Shown: piece after piece, positions 7,201-9,044 of the stretch
How positions within the stretch are numbered: position 1 is the stretch's first letter
How the letters are laid out: each line of letters opens with the position of its first letter
Source: UBA3071 sp965369635
GTDB taxonomy: Bacteria; Chloroflexota; Anaerolineae; UBA3071
DNA: 9,044 nt
Assembly (NCBI GenBank): GCA_965369635.1
Contig: CBDURC010000125.1
Coordinates: 1 to 9,044 of the forward strand
Reading direction: 5' to 3'
Notes under the pieces: generated by a model
Seen by the model: only the letters and a program-made list of their open reading frames with translations
Told to the model about the DNA's origin: nothing
The model's database searches: none
Position numbers and translations under genes: made by a program

Positions 7201-7863
7201 GCCGAAGGGGATGATGTAGGTATCGTACCCCATCTCCACCCCTTCCTCCCGCAACTGGTCAATGACAGAGCGCCCGTTGACGTTGCCGCAGAGGAAGATC
7301 AAGATGTTACGCTTCTGGAGTTCTCGCACAATGGCGACAGCGGCTTCGTTCGTGCGGGCAGCACCGATGATGGCGGCAAAGCCCGGCATACGGCCGTCCA
7401 CCAACTGGATGCCCCAGGAGCGCAACTGGATGTCGTCAATGGGGCCGTTGAGATGGCCATCACCTGAGAAATCAGGATAAGCAGTGCTGCCAGCCAACTC
7501 AAGCCCAGGATAGGGCTCCGGCTGCTCCCCGTGGACGAAGCGGATGCCCTCAATGGCCTCTGCCGCCAGGAGCGTGGCCATGCCACTGTCGAGGGTCTCC
7601 CCCAGGTAGGGTACCCATAGATGCTCCTCCGGTATCGGGTGCAAGAGCTTCTTGGCGTGCGCCAGCGGGAACTCCAGGTCACCCAGTGTCTCGACCTTAT
7701 GATTCAGCATACCGTAAGTAACCGGCAGGAAGTAGGCCGTGTTAGGGAAAACCACGGGGGTTTCGGCCCCCTTCTCGGCGATAGCCTTCTTGAGCAACGC
7801 GTCCGCCTCGGCCACGATGGCGTTGGCGCCGCGGATAGCGCATGTTGCTACGTATTTAGACAT
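4210..7863 (-). CDS. acsB-acsD: Acetyl-CoA synthase fused to CoFeSP small subunit (AcsB-AcsD fusion)
   Basis: 1217 residues in one uninterrupted frame. Residues 1 to about 755 are a full-length bacterial acetyl-CoA synthase, which joins CO, a corrinoid-bound methyl group and CoA. All A-cluster ligands are present: Cys533, Cys536, Cys545 and Cys555 (DCTLCQSFAPTHVC...GLC), plus the Cys622-Gly623-Cys624 motif. Their spacing equals that of Moorella AcsB with a constant offset of 27. Residues about 756-894 are a linker: a charged Ala/Lys/Glu/Val/Pro stretch, a predicted helix (about 818-851) and a second Pro/Val/Ala stretch. Residues about 895-1217 are a complete AcsD-like TIM barrel, with GATADDGGTRTSTITVGG, LLLGVCEEKNY, LNILISDMGL, GVGYGMEYGFSVMERLRLAALQGD and TVGYEAWR. 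Normally these are two proteins. Upstream, AGAGGTGAAGGAG supports the ATG at 7863. The HEPN gene ends 39 bp before. The stop lies in a repeat block. Both enzyme halves look intact. Confidence 0.95.
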   Translation of the reverse strand: MSKYVATCAIRGANAIVAEADALLKKAIAEKGAETPVVFPNTAYFLPVTYGMLNHKVETLGDLEFPLAHAKKLLHPIPEEHLWVPYLGETLDSGMATLLAAEAIEGIRFVHGEQPEPYPGLELAGSTAYPDFSGDGHLNGPIDDIQLRSWGIQLVDGRMPGFAAIIGAARTNEAAVAIVRELQKRNILIFLCGNVNGRSVIDQLREEGVEMGYDTYIIPFGRDTLSAIYAAGFATRSALTFGGMKGGQWRDILLYNKFRVFAFALVLGELDDLKYAAGAGVLSYGFPVIADTIVPEILPTGVTRYEHIVSMPWNEIEAENDGERAAKLVQRAIEVRGVKIKITEVPVPVPYGSAFEGEVVRRADMRIEFGGKRSRAYEFLRMVEMDEVEDGKIEVVGPGFEDVEVGGSMDLAILIEVAGRKMQEDFEPVLERQVHYFINGASGIQHIGQRDIAWIRISKAAVEKGFNLKHFGEILYARFQADFGAIVDKVQVTVITDPELHAEWLEKARVAYDFRNRRLADLTDEAVDTFYDCTLCQSFAPTHVCIISPQRLGLCGAYNWLDCKASNRINPTGPNQPVLKGKLLDPVKGYWTGTNENAVKNSQGSVTEVALYSIMENPMTACGCFECIVMYIPEAEGVMVVSREDPSMTPAGMTFSTLAGVAGGGLQTPGVMGVGKFYMTSPKFLSADGGFKRVVWMSSFLKESMADEFTAVSEREGVPDLIDLIADERNVTTVDELVAWLKEKDHPVLKMGVMQAASGDVEETPEAAVPAPVEEAKVEAEVKVKAKAEVKVEAAPAPEPVAPLPAPAPVAVPEVPVSADVQQIAQISAGIVVGSFRRALEAALRELGGTVPAVPAALVVPVVPAPVAEPVAPEVVAPVAKKRTRPVVPPWSEDKETSLEILKEKWMGKVREITLGATADDGGTRTSTITVGGQTAMPFLSFEGEFPHRPVIAIEIQDRKPSDWSPLLMEAWGDAVNDPGEWAKAAEKAGADLITLQLSLTDAGGEPNTPEMARAVVRKVLKATGLPLIVLGPGQVDADNDLLVAVAEEAAGERLLLGVCEEKNYRTIVAGALAHGHLVIARTAMDVNLAKQLNILISDMGLSPERILMDPTCAGVGYGMEYGFSVMERLRLAALQGDSMTQFPMIVTVGYEAWRQKEAKVGEGVPAAWGDWKERAINWETLTAATLVESAADVIVLRHPESVRRIGTMIGEFLNKA
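5482..5528. repeat. 24-bp-period direct repeat in the fusion linker
   Basis: The 23-bp segments 5482-5504 and 5506-5528 differ at only two positions and lie 24 bp apart. They encode two consecutive eight-residue units in the linker (AEVKVKAK and AEVKVEAA), inside a longer stretch of alternating charged residues and Ala/Val. This suggests the linker grew by duplication of a short unit. Confidence 0.8.
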
Positions 7864-7865
7864 AA

Positions 7866-7880
7866 CTCCTTCACCTCTCC
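7866..7880 (-). promoter_or_regulatory. Ribosome-binding region of the acsB-acsD fusion
   Basis: On the minus strand the leader reads GGAGAGGTGAAGGAG, then TT and ATG (7863). Two purine-rich matches are present. AGAGGTGA ends seven bases before the start, which is the better spacing; AAGGAG is only two bases away. It supports translation initiation separate from the HEPN gene ending 39 bp earlier. Confidence 0.65.
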
Positions 7881-7902
7881 AACTAGGACTTGGGATTTGT
7901 AT

Positions 7903-8310
7903 TCACTCATCTTCAGATCCCATTTCTGAGGGTAAGCGATCCATGACAAACTGCTTGATTGTCAGGGCCGCATCCAACGCCTGGCTGGCGGTAGCCGCCG
8001 CAGGCCAAAACTCGTCGTCGTATCGAAGCTCAACCGCGTATGGGGTAAGCTCTTGCCCCAGTGACTTGATGCTGATGAAATCCGGGTCATGCTTTGCCCC
8101 CAACTCGATCAGCTTCTCCAGGTTATGGATGAATGGAAAGTCAATCCCATGAGCGATCAAGCAAGCCTTGATGAACTTCTCGGCCGCCTGCTGGGAGTGG
8201 AAACATACTGTGTCGAGTGCCTTGCCAGCATCCAGGCACAACTCGGCGTTCGTCAGATCACTTTCTGCTTTGAGGAGCCAGCCTCCTACCAGGTCAGCGA
8301 CGGTTTTCAT
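7903..8310 (-). CDS. HEPN domain protein, toxin-like partner of the adjacent nucleotidyltransferase
   Basis: 135 residues, mostly helical, with the typical HEPN (PF05168-like) core: an N-terminal WLLKAESDLTNAEL helix, a short loop, then TVCFHSQQAAEKFIKACLIAHG and a His-Asn-Leu segment (FIHNLEKLIELG), then a C-terminal helix after YAVELRYDDEFWP. Proteins of this type are small all-helical partners of minimal nucleotidyltransferases. Some are RNase toxins with an RX4-6H motif. Here the usual position has RYDDEFWP with no His in range, so RNase activity is doubtful. Its ATG overlaps the last 17 bases of the upstream nucleotidyltransferase gene in another frame, a clear sign of translational coupling. 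It ends 39 bp before the acsB-acsD fusion. It could be an antitoxin-controlled toxin, a decayed toxin or a nucleic-acid-binding accessory; the sequence cannot decide. Confidence 0.85.
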   Translation of the reverse strand: MKTVADLVGGWLLKAESDLTNAELCLDAGKALDTVCFHSQQAAEKFIKACLIAHGIDFPFIHNLEKLIELGAKHDPDFISIKSLGQELTPYAVELRYDDEFWPAAATASQALDAALTIKQFVMDRLPSEMGSEDE

Positions 8311-8620
8311 AGAGGACTTTGCCCTCCCGTATCGCAGTAGTCACGAACGCCTGAGACACTTCGCTCCACTCTTCGACTTCCCTTGGCGTGTAGACCAGGA
8401 TGTCCATAGATACGAGGATATCACTCACGGCCCCGTACAATGGCGCGGCACGTTGATGCCTGGGCTTGAGGGAATCAGCGATCACCAACAGATCAATGTC
8501 ACTGTCTGGTCGCGCCTCACCCCGCGCCCGGCTACCGAACAAGATGATCTTCTGGGGATGAGCCGTCCTCACAATCCGCCGGACCATCTCTTCTATCAAT
8601 TCGGCATCGACCGGCATCAT
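8294..8620 (-). CDS. Minimal nucleotidyltransferase (MNT/MntA-like), antitoxin-type partner of HEPN
   Basis: 108 residues. It has the nucleotidyltransferase signature GSRARG at 29-34 followed by D41-I-D43, and a third likely metal-binding acidic residue at D73 (SMDILVY). The catalytic set looks complete. Family knowledge: in MNT/HEPN pairs such enzymes can neutralise the HEPN partner, in studied cases by transferring AMP to it. The gene begins with two ATGs. GGGAGG (8623-8628) lies only two bases before the first but five before the second, so translation from Met2 (8617) is at least as likely. It overlaps the HEPN gene by 17 bp. Its odd feature is location: it sits on the same strand between the CODH gene, 82 bp upstream, and the acetyl-CoA synthase gene. 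No integrase, transposase or attachment site accompanies the pair. Confidence 0.88.
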   Translation of the reverse strand: MMPVDAELIEEMVRRIVRTAHPQKIILFGSRARGEARPDSDIDLLVIADSLKPRHQRAAPLYGAVSDILVSMDILVYTPREVEEWSEVSQAFVTTAIREGKVLYENRR

Positions 8621-8670
8621 TTCCTCCCGATCTCCAGCCCGACGAGCCTAAGTGCCACCGTTTCACTCCT

Positions 8671-8712
8671 GCGACTAGCGATACGCGATCAGCGATTGGC
8701 GATCAGCGACTC
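8671..8712. repeat. Six period-7 units (GCGAYNN) overlapping the CODH stop codon
   Basis: Six consecutive 7-mers read GCGACTA, GCGATAC, GCGATCA, GCGATTG, GCGATCA, GCGACTC: a fixed GCGAY core with two variable bases. The block includes the TGA stop (8703-8705) and the last two codons (Ser-Arg) of the CODH gene and runs 33 bp past it into the spacer before the nucleotidyltransferase gene. Its phase, period and position at a gene end parallel the block at 4181-4215, though the core differs. Confidence 0.8.
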
Positions 8713-9044
8713 CCATAGACTGCCTCGATCCGTTCTTCGAACGGGATTTCGAGCAGGTCTGGCATGCGCCAGTCGCCGCTCTTGCCCCACTTGGAGGGAT
8801 CGTACCCGGGCAGGCCCAGCGCGGCCCGTTTCTTGTCAATGTGCGCCAGCGCCCGGCGGACGATCTCTTCGCCCTCTTCGACAAACTCTAGACGGCCGCC
8901 GATCTTTGCCTCCCATCCGTCGCTGATTAGGCGCACGACTTCTTCGCTCCCAGAGACCGGACCATCGTTCCCGCCCAGGATGACATAGGCTCCAGAGGCC
9001 ACGCAGTAGGTGGCGATGGAGATGGCCTTCTCGCTCATCCACTC
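8703..9044 (-). CDS. acsA: Anaerobic Ni-Fe-S carbon monoxide dehydrogenase, C-terminal end (partial)
   Basis: The frame enters from the right edge and its visible part covers about the last 113 residues. It opens with EWMSEKAISIATYCVASGAYV, the conserved C-terminal CODH segment, followed by GSEEVVRLISDGWEAKIGG and the IVRRALAHIDKKRAALGL helix typical of the end of CooS/AcsA proteins. A tail of roughly 30 further residues ends in VYGSR. CODH interconverts CO2 and CO at a Ni-Fe-S C-cluster; in this context it feeds CO to acetyl-CoA synthase. The C-cluster and most cluster-binding cysteines lie outside the window and cannot be judged. The Met at 9036-9038 is internal, not the start. The stop and the last two codons fall in a period-7 repeat. 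It may equally be called cooS; its neighbours favour the ACS-partner role. Confidence 0.92.
   Translation of the reverse strand, partial: EWMSEKAISIATYCVASGAYVILGGNDGPVSGSEEVVRLISDGWEAKIGGRLEFVEEGEEIVRRALAHIDKKRAALGLPGYDPSKWGKSGDWRMPDLLEIPFEERIEAVYGSR

Noticed and set aside
8671..8712. CRISPR array
   Set aside because: Units are only 7 bp with no spacers of CRISPR length; it is a simple degenerate tandem repeat.

Overview
The window is one end-to-end stretch of an acetyl-CoA synthase/CO dehydrogenase (Wood-Ljungdahl, reductive acetyl-CoA) gene cluster, with every gene on the minus strand. Reading in the direction of transcription (high to low coordinates), the layout is: the 3' end of the Ni-Fe-S carbon monoxide dehydrogenase gene (8703-9044); a nucleotidyltransferase/HEPN toxin-antitoxin type pair (8294-8620 and 7903-8310); a 1217-residue fusion of acetyl-CoA synthase (AcsB) with the small subunit of the corrinoid iron-sulfur protein (AcsD) (4210-7863); the large CoFeSP subunit AcsC (2745-4121); the ferredoxin-ASKHA corrinoid reactivase AcsV/RACo (630-2567); and the 5' part of a lipoprotein gene that runs off the left edge (1-529). 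Long open frames on the plus strand are shadows of these GC-rich genes.

The organism is a bacterium with high GC content using the Wood-Ljungdahl pathway. The AcsB half has the full-length bacterial architecture, with the N-terminal domain missing from archaeal CdhC. The short period-7 repeats in the gaps, the periodic insert in acsC and the style of the lipoprotein remind me of Chloroflexota (Anaerolineae or relatives). That placement is recollection-based inference, not proof.

Functionally, the CODH reduces CO2 to CO. CoFeSP (AcsC plus the AcsD domain) carries the methyl group on a corrinoid. ACS joins methyl, CO and CoA at its A-cluster. AcsV uses ATP to push inactivated Co(II) corrinoid back to Co(I). 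All metal-ligand residues I checked are present, so the pathway genes look functional. Tethering AcsD to AcsB would permanently attach the methyl donor to the synthase.

The most notable non-coding signals are: (1) a compact 142-bp palindromic element between acsC and acsV with perfect 14-bp terminal inverted repeats and an exact 8-bp target duplication (a MITE), whose duplicated target is the purine-rich ribosome-binding stretch of acsV; (2) period-7 repeat blocks that contain the stop codons of both the CODH gene and the acsB-acsD fusion; and (3) an in-frame 3 x 8-bp repeat inside acsC that adds eight residues. Together with the nucleotidyltransferase/HEPN pair lying between the CODH and ACS genes, these show a core-metabolism operon repeatedly invaded by small elements without losing its reading frames. 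No acsE, cooC, metF or other folate-branch genes lie in the window.
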